Positions 43,944 to 55,181 of a stretch of 64,000 nt of DNA are shown here, one piece after another. How positions within the stretch are numbered: the stretch's first letter is position 1; the number at the start of each line of letters is the position of its first letter. The translations under genes and the position numbers were made by a program. Origin of the DNA: Mesotaenium endlicherianum (Eukaryota > Streptophyta > Zygnematophyceae > Zygnematales > Mesotaeniaceae); NCBI GenBank assembly GCA_009602735.1, contig WELA01006423.1, positions 179,376 to 243,375 of the forward strand, in the 5' to 3' direction. The notes under the pieces were generated by a model. The model saw only the letters and a program-made list of their open reading frames with translations. It did no database searches and was not told where the DNA came from.

Positions 43944-45850
43944 ACTCCTGCCATACCTTACTAAGCTTTGTGGTTTTGTCAGCAGGCTGCAACAAAATAG
44001 CACCCATGGCAAAGTCAGAAGCATCAGTAACCACCTGCACAGGTTTGCTGGGGTCACACACGGCTAGCACTAGGGCAAAACAAAGAGCATCTTTAAGGGT
44101 CTGGAAGGCAGCCTGCTGCTCTTCCTCCCACACATACCCTATGTCTTTCTTAGTAAGGTCAGTCAATTTACTGGCCTTTGTAGAATAATTCCCATAATTC
44201 TCTTATAGTAGTTAGCCAACCCAAGGAAGGATCTAACTTCAGAGACAGACTGTGGTATAGGCCAATCCCTTATGGTCTGCTTCTTGAGAACCACAGTGAT
44301 GCCTTCTCTACTGAAAACGCGGCTTAAGAATTCAATTCTTTCCTTGAAGAAATCACACTTGCTCATTTTTGCATACAACTCAATTTTTCTCAGAGTGTCC
44401 ATGACTGTCCTTAAGTGTTCAGCATGCTGAGCTTCATCTTTAGAGAAAATTAAAATATCATCCAAGAAGACTTGCACAAACTTATCCAGGTAAGGTCTGA
44501 AAATGTCATTCATAGCACCCATGAAGGTTGCAAGAGCAATAGTCAGTCCAAATGGCATCACGTTAAACTCATAGAGTCCATAACGTTTGCGGAAGGCAGT
44601 CTTGTGTTCATCTCCCTCAGCAATTCTGATTTGATGATTACCACTCTTATTAGATCTATTTTTCTGAACACTTTAGCACCAAACAAGGTGTCAAGCAAGT
44701 TCTTGATTCTGGGTAAAGCATAATTGTTCTTTACTATAATTCTGTTAAGAGCTCTGTAATTAACACACATCTGCATACTCCTGTCCTTATCCTTAACAAA
44801 TTAGATGGGTGCACCATAAGGTGATTTACAGGGGAAAATATAACCATTTTCCTCAAGCTTTGCAATCTGTGTTTTCAACTCTTTGCTCTCCACATAAGAC
44901 AAGCCATGAGTGCGTTGCCAGGGTGGCTGACTCCCAGGTAATAAATCAATCCTGTGATCTACTTCCCTCTTAGGAGGTAGTCCTGGAGGCATATTTAAAA
45001 CATCATTGTACTGAGCAACGATTTTTGCAGCAGTAGGGTGCTCCGGAGGACTTGCCTTTTTCTCAACCACTTCTTAAGGTTGAGGAGGTACCTCTCTTAG
45101 CAGCAGACAGAACATTCTGTCTTCCTTCTGGTTTCAACTTTCAATGAACTTCGTTGCATTCAGCAATTTGCATCCTCTTGGAAACCTCTTTTTTTCCTTC
45201 ATTTGCCATCCATACTGGACAAGAGGAAGAGCACTGATGGGTGCCAAGTTAGTCTGCCCATCACTGGCTCCTCTCACTTTAACTGTACCTCTGCTCCAAC
45301 ACACTTTAGCTTGATGTCTGTTAAGCCAATGCCTGCCTAGCACGAGATCATAAAAGCCAGTGTTGAGTACCTCAAGTGTAAGCGTTTCAGTTAGAACTGC
45401 AATGCCAGAACCTAACTATACCTCACTAGGCTTGGCTATAATTCCTCTCGGGATACTTGAGGCATCTCCAAGGAATATTTTTCTGTTCCCTTGGGTGACA
45501 GTAGGCAGCCTTAGCCGCTTAACTAAGTTCTTATGGATGAAAGTATGTGACGCCCCGCCGTCAACAAATGCCCTCACCTTCCTACTTGCAATCATGCAAT
45601 GCAGTAGGATACGAGGGACTGACTTTTCCTGACTTTCGCGTTGTTCTCCTGACTTAGCAAAGAAATGTTGGACATCAGGTGGAACAAGATCACTCAGAGT
45701 GTGCACTCTCTGGAGGTCTATATTGCTGATGGTCTCCTTATCTGGTTGTCAGGCATGCATAGTGAATCCAGTTCAGCAGGACCCATAAAACCTGCTACGA
45801 GGGCAGCTAGTGATTACTCACTATCTCTAGCATCCTCACAGTCAGTAGAC
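43944..45850 (-). pseudogene. B2 pol, 5' part (protease, RT, RNase H start)
   Basis: Broken frames encode protease 'VDGGASHTF' (45416-45706), 'LGRHWLNRH', RT 'CVNYRALN', 'FGLTIALATF', the catalytic 'FLDDIL' (44163-44561) and RNase H '[12 protein letters not shown]' (43885-44166). All match B1 Pol closely. At least four frameshifts or stops lie between. Downstream coding continues beyond the solo LTR. Confidence 0.92.
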
Positions 45851-45874
45851 TGGATTACTGACTGTTGCTGTCTT

Positions 45875-47331
45875 TTAAAGGCTGGTCTTTTCTCTCGACC
45901 TTTGGGAGGTGCTTGACTGGACACTGCTCTCTGAAGTGACCCAACTGCTGGCAATGGAAGCAAACAGAATTTGCTGAGGCTGGTCTCGGCTTAGTCCTAC
46001 CACCACCTCTTCCATAGCCACCTCGAGAGTAACCACCTCTCCCTCTAGATTGTATAGCATTATACTTATACTCGTACTCATCACCCTAATCATCCTCAGC
46101 CTCGTCTCCTTCAATTGCATTGTAAGATCCGTGGGACTTTTTGACAATCTTAGACACCAAAGCATTACTCTGGCGCTTGTGATTGAACTGCTGCTGATCT
46201 CAGGCATCAGCATCCTGGATCAAATCAGCCAGTTTCTCATACTTCTTTTCAGCGAAGTGATCGGAGACTTCGGATTCAAAGCCATACATGAAGTATGTAT
46301 CCTATACCGCTCTGGCAAGTCTGGCTGCTTCATCATGTTCTCCTGGAACTTTTGAGCAAACTCAGCAACTTAAGTGGTCTGCTTCAGTGTCAAGGAGATC
46401 ATTGCATAGATAGCTTTCTCCTGCTGATTGATCACATCCAACTTCTCATGTAGTTTCTTGACAAACTCTACCCAAGTAGGGTCACCGAGTTGTTGAGCCT
46501 TACGCTCTCCTTTCCAATACAGCCACCAGTCTGCTGCACTGCCTTTCAGTAGAGCACCAGTGTGCCTGACCTTCTCGTAATCTTGCAGTTTTGGGTAGTT
46601 CTCCAGCCACTACTCAACATCAGCGAGAAACTTGATCAGGTAATACTTTTTGTTTCCCTCAGGATCATAGTCCTGGGGAGGTTTCGACTTAGGTTTACTA
46701 GGCCCTCTGCCACCAGTACGAGTGGTTTGAGAATCCAATTGGTCTCTGTCCCGCAGCAAAGACATTATAATTCTTTTGTCCTCCTGTTGGGACTGATACA
46801 TGCTCGCCATTTGCGATTGCATTTGCACTAACAATGCTCCCAAATCCACACTCTGAGGTGGGAGTCTAGCAAATGCAGCAGTAGCAGTGGCATCCACTCG
46901 CTGAGTAGTGTCCTCAACAGCCCCTCTCGCTCCTGCAGCAGCAATTCCTGCCGCATTCAGCCGGTCATGAATTTGACCTAGAGGCACATTGAGTTGTATA
47001 ACAGGAGGTGGGTTCAGAATATTGGCCCTTACTGCCATAAGTTCTTCGACAGTGCGCTCGTCCGCTGGGTGTCCTTCCCTCCTTTCTGTATCTTCAGCAG
47101 CTTTTGCTAATCGTTTGGCTTTTAGTCTGACTCTTTCCTCCTCAGCCTGCTGTTCTGCGACTGCAGCAATAGCAGCTGCCTTATCTGCAGCCTCTCTAGC
47201 TGCGACATCTGCCACTGCTTCAGAATAGGTACGGGTTCCCGCTACATGGCTTTCAACCTGGTTTTCGACATTCTCGTTATCTTGGTTCTCCATGTCTCAG
47301 AAGTTGCTAGTTTGAAACTTTGTCCTTACCA
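45875..47331 (-). pseudogene. gag: B2 gag (broken)
   Basis: The equivalent of the B1 start codon is at 47331. A stop precedes the internal Met at 47293, from which 227 residues are open until a Gln codon changed to TAG near 46610. Beyond that, capsid phrases ('[10 protein letters not shown]', '[21 protein letters not shown]') and the knuckle region persist with further stops and frameshifts. The end keeps the TTTAAAA slippery heptamer and the hairpin arms found in B1. Confidence 0.9.
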
Positions 47332-47353
47332 TACAAAGAAGACTGTGATAATC

Positions 47354-47365
47354 GCTCCGATACCA
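47354..47365 (-). promoter_or_regulatory. Primer-binding site of B2
   Basis: The minus strand reads TGGTATCGGAGC just inside the 5' LTR edge, identical to B1. Confidence 0.88.
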
Positions 47366-47366
47366 C

Positions 47367-47946
47367 GCAAATGAATCGACTTACCAAATAATGCAATTAG
47401 TAAACTCATACATAAGCAAGGCTAGAAGATAATGCATATCAATTGCTTCTCGCCTTGGATTCAGATGTCTCTCCGTAAGGTGTACAAGAGAGTTGGCCTC
47501 GTTTCCGAATGCCGAACTCGAGAGCAATACCTAGCATATGTACATGGAATGAGTTTACTGGTTCAACGGTCAATGCGATGGCACCGCCTACCTGGGAGAT
47601 AACCACGTTGGTAGGACCTCGGTTAACCAAATCCACCGCCATCTCCCATCATCCCAAATCGCCATCCATCCTAAAGATGTCATCTGGCCTTTCATCTGGC
47701 ACACCACACTTAGATGCATATCTAGGCAGTTCGCTGCTTCCGAGTACGGAAGTCAGCTGGCTATCAAAGAATGTGTCAACAAGCTGACCTAAGTTGACTT
47801 CAGCCTGCTGCTCCCAACTGAGTCATTAAACTGATTATTTTATGAAGTCCAACAGACTCAATATTAACTAAAGTTCAGTAGGCTAAACTCATTTAACTAT
47901 TATATTTAAATGAATATTATATCTACCAATATACTAATTCATTACA
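47367..47946 (-). repeat. 5' LTR of B2 with internal deletion
   Basis: 580 bp. It matches the other LTRs at both ends but lacks roughly 150 bp after 'CTTACCAAATA' (47395), which removes the TATA-like segment. The innermost TG/CA dinucleotide is mutated. Confidence 0.9.
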
Positions 47947-48645
47947 CGTGGTTTGCGGCTCCTAAATCAACCTCCCTCTCCTCCTCTTTGTCCTTCTTAC
48001 TCTTAGCCACTTGCTTTTGGACTCGACTCTCCCAATCCTTCCTCTCATCCTTAGTTTGCATGGACTTGACAACCTCATTAATCACAGGCCAGCTATGCAA
48101 GTCCGCGGAAATGATTTTTTGCCGAAAAGTTATCAAACAAAAACCTTCGGTGAGCGCGCTTTGGGCCGCTTCAATGTCTTCCTTGTCTAGCGCATTTTAG
48201 GCATTGTGGCACAGCTTCGCGAGGTTGTTAATGTCCTTCATTTGGGCGCGGTTGCCCTCAGACAACTTGCCCAAACCTGCAACCTCACTTTTCATCCTAA
48301 GCCGCTTGAGCTGCTGCAGGATGTCCCCCCTGCTCCCTCGCCATCGTGAGCTCGCGAGACCTTGCTTTGCGTTAGTTTGCTCACTGCCTGCTGTAACTTG
48401 GCCATTTCGAGATGAGCAGCGTGCTGCGCAGCTTTAAGCTCAGCCGCTTCCGCCTTGCTGAGCTCGGCTCGCTCACTTTCGTACTCTTTAAGGAACTCTG
48501 CATGTAATTTGGCGATTTCGTCAGCAGTAAGCTGGCTCGCTACGCTCGCCCTACGGATGTCATTAATCTGCTCGCCATTGACCTGCTCGCCATCATTGCG
48601 TAAGTCGCTTGGGCCTCCCTGGCTTCCCTCACCTCTCTCCGTCAT
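47947..48645 (-). pseudogene. DIRS gag-like ORF1, interrupted by B2
   Basis: From the ATG at 48645 about 117 codons are open (charged, Glu/Lys/Ala-rich, coiled-coil-like). A frame change near 48295, a TAA near 48197 and then 'DKEDIEAAQSALTEG' and 'SRVQKQVAKSKKDKEEEREV' follow, up to the B2 insertion. The end of the ORF resumes on the other side of B2 (37688 downward). First position and helical, charged composition fit a DIRS Gag, but the family has little conserved motif to confirm it. Confidence 0.65.
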
Positions 48646-48821
48646 CGCTTATAAGTGAGCAAACACGTCCGCGTCTCGAGTGTTCGCGGATCTATGGTAC
48701 TCTATCAAGCGATTTTGTATGCCTGACATAAGATTGTTTGAGTAAGTCTCGGCATGCAATGTCTACGCGCCTCTATGTGTAGCAGCTACCTTCCTGCTGC
48801 AATGTGTAGCAGCTACCTTCA

Positions 48822-49372
48822 ATTTGCGACATGAAATGTCGCAAACCAAAGTTTGACAAGTGTTCAAATTTGATCGATTTCACACGTGTTGTGTCTCATC
48901 GACAAGCGAAACCCTCACAAGGCTTCTCGTTGCAAAGAAGCCTCATTGCAACAGGAAGGTAGTTGCTACACATACCCACCCACCAACCTCTCTAACCCTC
49001 CACTCCACTAGGAGAGGCACGAGGCAGGCAACGAAGTTGGTGCCAGCAATAGTCTTCGCCATGCACGATAGTGTGGTTGTGGTTGTTAGTGTTACAATGT
49101 GTTTTGTCGATTGGTAGTAACCAACGGCGGCAATTCGACGGACAACCTCAACACAGCAAGAGTGCAGCTGCCAATCCATAGTGTTGTTTAGGAGCTGGAA
49201 TATAGTTGTCTCGACCTCTTTGTATTGTTCTTAATTAGTCAAATATAGATACGCGGCATGTAGGAAAGGACTACACAAGAACAGATGACGCGCAATTTTG
49301 TAGCATACTACTACTCCTACTATTCTTTCTAAAATCACCTTCTTTCTTTCGAAATCAGGCAATTTGAACACA
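48822..49372 (-). repeat. DIRS inverted terminal repeat, right
   Basis: Reverse-complement partner of 32754-33236. It has an inner-edge hairpin (TTTGCGACAT-GAA-ATGTCGCAAA, 48823-48845) and, near its outer end, about 75 bp (49230-49300) absent from the left repeat. Inside it is a short duplicated 'TGTAGCAGCTACCTTC' unit (48776 and 48805). Confidence 0.9.
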
Positions 49373-51598
49373 TAATGCCAAATCCCCTGCTTTATCAATG
49401 TTAGAATATTACTTCATGAAAGAACTTCTAGCAGCCAGAATGTCTAATTAAGAACAAGGTTCTTAGACTACATAAATTCCTTCAACATGTGATGAAATTG
49501 AAGTGATTTTTCATGCAATATGCATTGTTGAAGAGTTTGGGTTCATTTGATGCAAGCTTGCCCTTGTACATCGTGATACTGCTAAGTTAGACACTGATCT
49601 TTCCTCCTGGACCTCCTCGAATACATGTGTACATCAAGGATTGCCTTATAAGCATTGCTGCTGCAAGTATTTACTACTATCAACTACCATAACATATTGG
49701 TGCCTTGGCATAGTATGTAGTGACAAGTCCCCAAAATGCGTTGACAACAAGGTCTCTAGTTATCTCACACTCGACAGCTTAAAAATTGAAGTAGATGCCT
49801 CGTTGTTCAGGTCTAGTTGTATGGCTACAATCTTGCAGGTGAGGTAACTCAGTTCTGGATGTGCATGTATAGGAATTGTCGATCTTAACCACCAAGGCCT
49901 CCAAATATGCCACAGCTTGCATCATGAAGAACAAACTGCCAGTCATGATTTTGAATAGTAGGAGACAATTAGCCTACAAATGGCTGACTGCTCGTGAATT
50001 CTAACCATATCAGAGAAGAGAAAACACGCCTGAGTGAGTAATGATTAAAAGGAAGGAGTATCACTGCACGTGCATTTACAATTTGTGAAACAGCAGCGAG
50101 TTGCTCTGTTCAAAACCAGAATTGTTCAAAGAGGATAACAACTTCTTACTGGGTAAAAGTCAATGCTTATAAGGTGTTGTTACACTTCACTGAATATGGT
50201 CTTGGCCTTCTCATACTTGTGACTGATCTTGCAGACGCTTGAAAAAAAATTGCAAGAAAATGGAGGTGACACCACCTGTGGCTGCACTTTTTCCAAGAGT
50301 GCGTACTTATTTGATTGATGAGCTGCTTCTGCTGTTTACCTTCTCCAATGCCGTAAGACATTAACTTGCAAAAGACTATGAAGCTAGATGTTCGGGTCTA
50401 TGTCCTTACGTATTACAAGTGAGCCAGCGTCCATCATTCCCACTCCTCTGCTTTGGGAGTCACAACATATATATTCTACCCATTCATAATGGTACTGTAC
50501 AAACTACTTAAAAAGTGCTGATGTCTCAGCTATTGTAGATCCTTCCTCAAGCTTTGGCCAGTATAAAAGCTACAAACAATACCTGCTACTTATTTTCGAG
50601 CATCCTTCCCCATCCTAGACCCCCTTGGGATAGTGCATAGAAACCGGCACTCGTGAGAATGGCATGGGATGCTTTTACCTCACTGTGAGGGTCACCTGTG
50701 AGAGAGAGCACAAAGATAACCTCCAAAGAATGTATCGGGTTCTGGAAAGCGCCAGTTTCCCCCCCTAGAATATGTGTACGATGTCATAAGCTAGCCTGTT
50801 TATTTTTTGTGAGGGGGGGGAGGGGGGGTCAAGAAACTCCTCAAAAATAAAGAAAGGAGAAAAAGAACAGCTGTTCAACTTGAAGACACAAAAAGCGTGT
50901 CACAATATATTCAGAAGGCAAGCGGGGGACACTGAGGGAAATCTAGCCATGAAAGGCAATACGCTTTGGTACAAGAGTCAACCATTGGCAACCAAGGGCT
51001 GCAAGGCTTGTTTTGCAAGTGCAATGAAGAGCAAGATTCACAGACACAGAAGAGAAAAGCATGTCAAGATTGAGGCAAACAATGCAACAGACTTGGAGGA
51101 CGGACGCAAGACCCTACTAAAGCTGCAGAAAATGGGGGGCTTCAGAGTCGAGAAGGATACGTCCAGAATAACACATATGACTACATCCCGAGTACAAATG
51201 TAGCAGAAGTTCATGGAAGGGGAAGCCATTGGTGCACATATGCGCATCCCATTAGACAGCACCATCACCGGCAGCACAGAAGCAAAGACCACCACCAATC
51301 GAAGTGTCAGGAGATGGCCACTACAGGAACCACCCCGCATTAAGGCAGACCTGGAAGTCTCAGTGCTGCCAAACACAGTTTGACAGACTCCCAGTTTTGC
51401 AGGAGCATACAGTTGCAGCAGTACAGCTCAGCAGCTGCTCCTCTGCGGCACTCAACTGACGAGGTATTGCCAGCAATCAACCGCAAATGGCGCACAACAC
51501 AGCATTTCCACAACTATCACAATATCCCCACGTTTCTTCTGCCTTATATCCTACCTTCCCCAGCTCTTTCCTTTTACCCCCCCCCCCCCCCCCCCCCC
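49373..51598. other. Unassigned DNA between DIRS element and gap
   Basis: No firm gene. 50880-51203 (plus) is an open frame of 107 codons, basic, with a C2H2-like pattern (CX2C, 11 residues, HX4H, near residues 43-63). It may be a zinc-finger relic or chance. A G-rich run lies at 50812-50830. Confidence 0.3.
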
Positions 51599-52079
51599 NN
51601 NNNNNNNNNNNNNNNNNNNNNNNNNNNNNNNNNNNNNNNNNNNNNNNNNNNNNNNNNNNNNNNNNNNNNNNNNNNNNNNNNNNNNNNNNNNNNNNNNNNN
51701 NNNNNNNNNNNNNNNNNNNNNNNNNNNNNNNNNNNNNNNNNNNNNNNNNNNNNNNNNNNNNNNNNNNNNNNNNNNNNNNNNNNNNNNNNNNNNNNNNNNN
51801 NNNNNNNNNNNNNNNNNNNNNNNNNNNNNNNNNNNNNNNNNNNNNNNNNNNNNNNNNNNNNNNNNNNNNNNNNNNNNNNNNNNNNNNNNNNNNNNNNNNN
51901 NNNNNNNNNNNNNNNNNNNNNNNNNNNNNNNNNNNNNNNNNNNNNNNNNNNNNNNNNNNNNNNNNNNNNNNNNNNNNNNNNNNNNNNNNNNNNNNNNNNN
52001 NNNNNNNNNNNNNNNNNNNNNNNNNNNNNNNNNNNNNNNNNNNNNNNNNNNNNNNNNNNNNCCCCCCCCCCCCCCCCCC
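51577..52079. other. Assembly gap (463 N) flanked by poly-C
   Basis: N from 51599 to 52061 with about 22 C on the left and 18 C on the right. True size is unknown. Frames crossing it are artefacts. The last coding exon of EMC6 is probably inside. Confidence 0.95.
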
Positions 52080-52194
52080 TTTAAGCGTAATCCAATCATG
52101 TCTGTGTTGTACGATTGGATCATGTTCCTTGCAGAGGAAGTCGTCATCATGCACAAGGATTCTCAAGCAATTAAGAAAGAGAAGTGGCGCTCAC

Positions 52195-52973
52195 CATGAG
52201 CCCCTGCCCTAGGCCATCAAGGACAATCCTCGTCCAAGAATCAAAGTACGAGTTGACGTCAAAGCCAGCTTTCACAAGAAGTCCGATGCTCGAGAAAGCC
52301 ATGATGACCACGTAGAAGAGGAAGCCTGAAAGACCTGTCAACCCTAAGATACCTGCTGCAACTCCGGCCACAATCGCCAAAAACGTCCGACTGCAAACGT
52401 TACAGCAAACAATTCAAATCAACGCACAATTCCTGCACTCTTAGTCAGCGCACTACCTCAATAATCTCCAGATAATAAGCTGCCTTCTAGAGTTTCTAAA
52501 ATGCTCAACACTAGCTCCCGCCAAGTCTTTAAGCGCCTCAGAAACCCACAACTGAGTAGTCTTGGTGAGCTGACACTCCTGTGTGCATAACTCATGTTAT
52601 CATCCCGAGTTGTTAAAATGTGTTGACAGTGTGGAGGAGGAAACGAACAGACAGTTAATCAGCAGCATGGATCTGCATAAACTTAGGCAGAGAAGCACGT
52701 CTTAAGGTGCACCCTTTCACCATCACCACAATATATGTTATGAACCAGAGACATTTGATGCACATCTTTGAGTTGGAATGAAGAAGGATACTCTTGGTGC
52801 TGCGTCCAGTACAACCATCGACAGGACCGAGTTAATGACCGGCAAGTAACACACTACAAACTTAAAACGTACCAGTAGTAGACAACGCGGCAGTTCACGG
52901 CCAAGCTGTCTGCAGCGACAGGCTCCACTTCTCCATTCTTTTTTGTCTCAGCGTCAATTCCCGCACCAGCCAT
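52195..52973 (-). CDS. EMC6: ER membrane protein complex subunit 6, exons 1-2
   Basis: Exon 1 is 52973-52873 (ATG at 52973, GTACGT donor) and exon 2 is 52390-52195 (CAG acceptor, GTGAGC donor); the split codon at the junction makes Cys. The product begins with an acidic N-terminus, then 'NCRVVYYCRT', a first membrane span starting 'FLAIVAGVAAGILGLTG', and a second span around 'FYVVIMAFSSIGLLVKAG'. 'GILGLTGLSGF' is the hallmark of EMC6/TMEM93, a small core subunit of the complex that inserts tail-anchored and multipass proteins into the ER. About 99 residues are present of a usual ~110; the missing C-terminal dozen should be in a third exon, likely inside the N gap. Divergently paired with ELF1. 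Confidence 0.9.
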
Positions 52974-53404
52974 GGCTTGAGGCAGCTTGATGAATTATGT
53001 GCAACCCCCTTGAATCGGCAACTTATAGCACGCCTGGACTCGTTCGTTTGTACGAAGTTACAACCGAAGTTGACACAGCAGCCCACTCAAAAATCAGGCG
53101 GAAAGCGTTACTCAAGTGACCTTTCTAAGTTGCTGAACTGGCTTGAGAATACGTGCTATATTGCAACAGGTCATAACCAGCTCCGCTACTTTGAGCTTTG
53201 GACGTGCAATGGTCCACTAAGGTATTTATAGTGCGACTAAGCTGGGTCAACAGTGATATTTATTTGAGGGCCTCACGAGAAAGGTGTTGGACGAGTCATA
53301 CTTGCTGTAGCGGAAGCCCGCGGGAAAAGTGGTGCATACAAAAGAGACCCTCGCCTAGGATAAAAGTGCTGCAGGTCCACGGGCAGTGCAGCCTGATTGT
53401 AAAC
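52974..53404. promoter_or_regulatory. Divergent promoter region between EMC6 and ELF1
   Basis: The 431 bp between the two start codons must contain both promoters and 5' UTRs. No sharp TATA box pair is seen. Both neighbours are housekeeping genes. Confidence 0.55.
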
Positions 53405-55181
53405 ATGGGGAAAAGAAAATCCTCTGCACCCCCACCAAAGAAGGCCATTGAGAAAGTACCGACAACCTTCAACTGTCCCTACTGCAATCACGAGGGATCC
53501 GTTGAATGTAGATTGTAAGCCCTTACTCATATTCATTTGCAAATCAGGATCATGGTAGAGTAAGATGCTCACACTCACTTCTGCTCATGTGGTCTGAGAG
53601 GGATAATCATCTGTTTTTTACCTGTATCAGCTTCTTCACGTTTCAAGTGTGCATATTTTCTTTCAGCAAGATTAAGGCGCTCGTGTGTTGCAGTGGTCCT
53701 ATGGTGGCACTTGTAGTTTGTGATGACTGCGGTTAGACTTTGATAAGAGAGGCAGTTGCTCTTTAGTTGTTCGTGTTTCACATGTTTCACATGCTTATAT
53801 GTTGCCAACTTTTTCCATGCGTAGTATGATTTAATCAGTAGGAGAGCATCACTTCAACGTAGGCAGGCAGGCATGTCAAGGCACTCAGGAAACGTACATG
53901 TCCTCTATTGACAGTGACAATGCTGCAGAGAGAGAAGTTGTACTAAGTGAGTACCGAATGCATGACATGACATCTGAACATTTTCTTGTGCAGAGATCGG
54001 GTAGCTCGAATTGGTGTTGTAAACTGCCGTGTTTGCAGTGAAGAGTATCGTACTGATATCGACAGTAAGTTTGGCCTGCTCATACAAACACACACTTTCT
54101 GCATCTGCTCTTCAATCTCGAGTGTTTGCTTATGCCAGCTCTGGTCCATACTTGCTTGATGTAGGGAATGATGGATAGCCTGCCAGTTGCTGTTGGGAGC
54201 ATGTGCTGATATATCCAATAGATTAATGTCCATGTGCTGGTCTATTTGAGACTAGAACGATTTTGTAGAGATGATGCTTCAGTTTCTTTGACCTCCGATT
54301 TTGTACATAGTAGACTCCCACCTTTGAGCCTTTTGAGCATGTGTCGGCTCGACACGGAGCTGCCTGTCTCTGATTATGTCCTGTAAGTGTGATTCTTATC
54401 GGCACATTTACTGCGGGGAAATACTTCAAATCCAGACCTCTCCGAGCCCATAGATGTGTAAGTCCTTCCTACCAGCTCCCACCTAGCTCACACGCTCTAT
54501 TGCAACTTCTTGGCACTTCCGCGTCTGTGCCCCTGAGACCTGGCTTATGGCCTGGAGTTAAATCTTGCCTGGGGCAGAGTTGGCCAATGACAGTTGAGCA
54601 TTCCTTCTTTGACAAATCAAGTCTTAGGACTAGTACGACCAATCAATGCATGCAGAATCCTGTATTTGGCAGGTAACAAAGACTTGCAGAAAAGGAACCC
54701 TTTGGTACATGCACAATCTTATGCAACGTCAAACCTCACTCCATACTTGCATATGCTCAAACCCTAGCCTCAGTTTTCCACAAGCCTTGTGGTTTTAGCT
54801 GCAGAATGAAGGTGCAGGCTCTTTGCAACAATGAAGAAGTCAGTGCGATGTGTTTGTGACTCTTGACTTCTGTAGTTTGCCCATGCTCGTGTAAAAAATC
54901 TGGACAAAGTATTGACGAGGACCTGAGCGATGCAGAACCGAAAGCTCTTTAGCAGCTGCATGCAGTGCTTAGTCTTCTTCCCTTGACGTAATAGCAATTA
55001 GTGCCCCCTGTCAAGTATCATGGGACAAATGACTTTTCACCAAAGGTTCCTTCATCTGAATTGCTACTAGTTTAATTATGTTCGCTTTTCTTCTCCTTGT
55101 GACCGAGGCTGTCACCTTGTTTTTAACAGGTATTCGGAGTGGATTGACGAGGCTGAGAAGGTTAACGCAGAGCCACTCTGA
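53405..55181 (+). CDS. ELOF1: Transcription elongation factor 1 homologue
   Basis: Four exons, 53405-53514, 53994-54064, 54436-54457 and 55130-55181, give a complete 84-residue protein with all phases matching. The basic start 'MGKRKS' is typical. A four-Cys zinc ribbon uses C24, C27, C48 and C51 ('CPYC' and 'CRVC'), and the C-terminus 'LSEPIDVYSEWIDEAEKVN' is the family signature. The protein binds RNA polymerase II, helps it pass nucleosomes and supports transcription-coupled repair. Wording such as 'GSVEC' and 'EAEKVN' is closest to plant forms. Exon 3 is only 22 bases long and was found from phase and conservation. The stop is at 55179-55181. Confidence 0.95.

Larger units (their letters stand above)
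37689..47946 (-). mobile_element. Chromovirus B2, older copy inside the DIRS element
   Basis: Same family as B1 in minus orientation: 5' LTR at 47367-47946, primer site, gag, pol with chromodomain, ORF3, polypurine tract and 3' LTR at 37689-38380. It carries stops and frameshifts in gag, pol and ORF3 and was itself hit twice by same-family elements, now solo LTRs at 43219-43938 (in RNase H of pol) and 40413-41133 (between pol and ORF3). It interrupts the gag-like ORF of the DIRS element. Its target duplication has one mismatch, and its 5' LTR has an internal deletion of roughly 150 bp. Confidence 0.92.
32742..49372 (-). mobile_element. DIRS-like tyrosine-recombinase retroelement, split by B2
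   Basis: On the minus strand the order is a gag-like ORF, RT-RNase H and tyrosine recombinase. Both ends carry the same sequence in opposite orientation (32754-33236 and 48822-49372), and part of the outer end is repeated internally beside the left repeat (33237-33322). Inverted terminal repeats, an internal complementary region and a tyrosine recombinase in place of a DDE integrase define DIRS elements, which move through a circular DNA intermediate and make no target duplication. Without the 10.26-kb B2 insertion the element is about 6.4 kb. Several frameshifts make this copy non-autonomous as read. The end coordinates are accurate to about 12 bp. Confidence 0.88.

Noticed and set aside
51380-52212. 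Frames of 200-240 codons over 51599-52061
   Set aside because: They are almost entirely N and poly-C.
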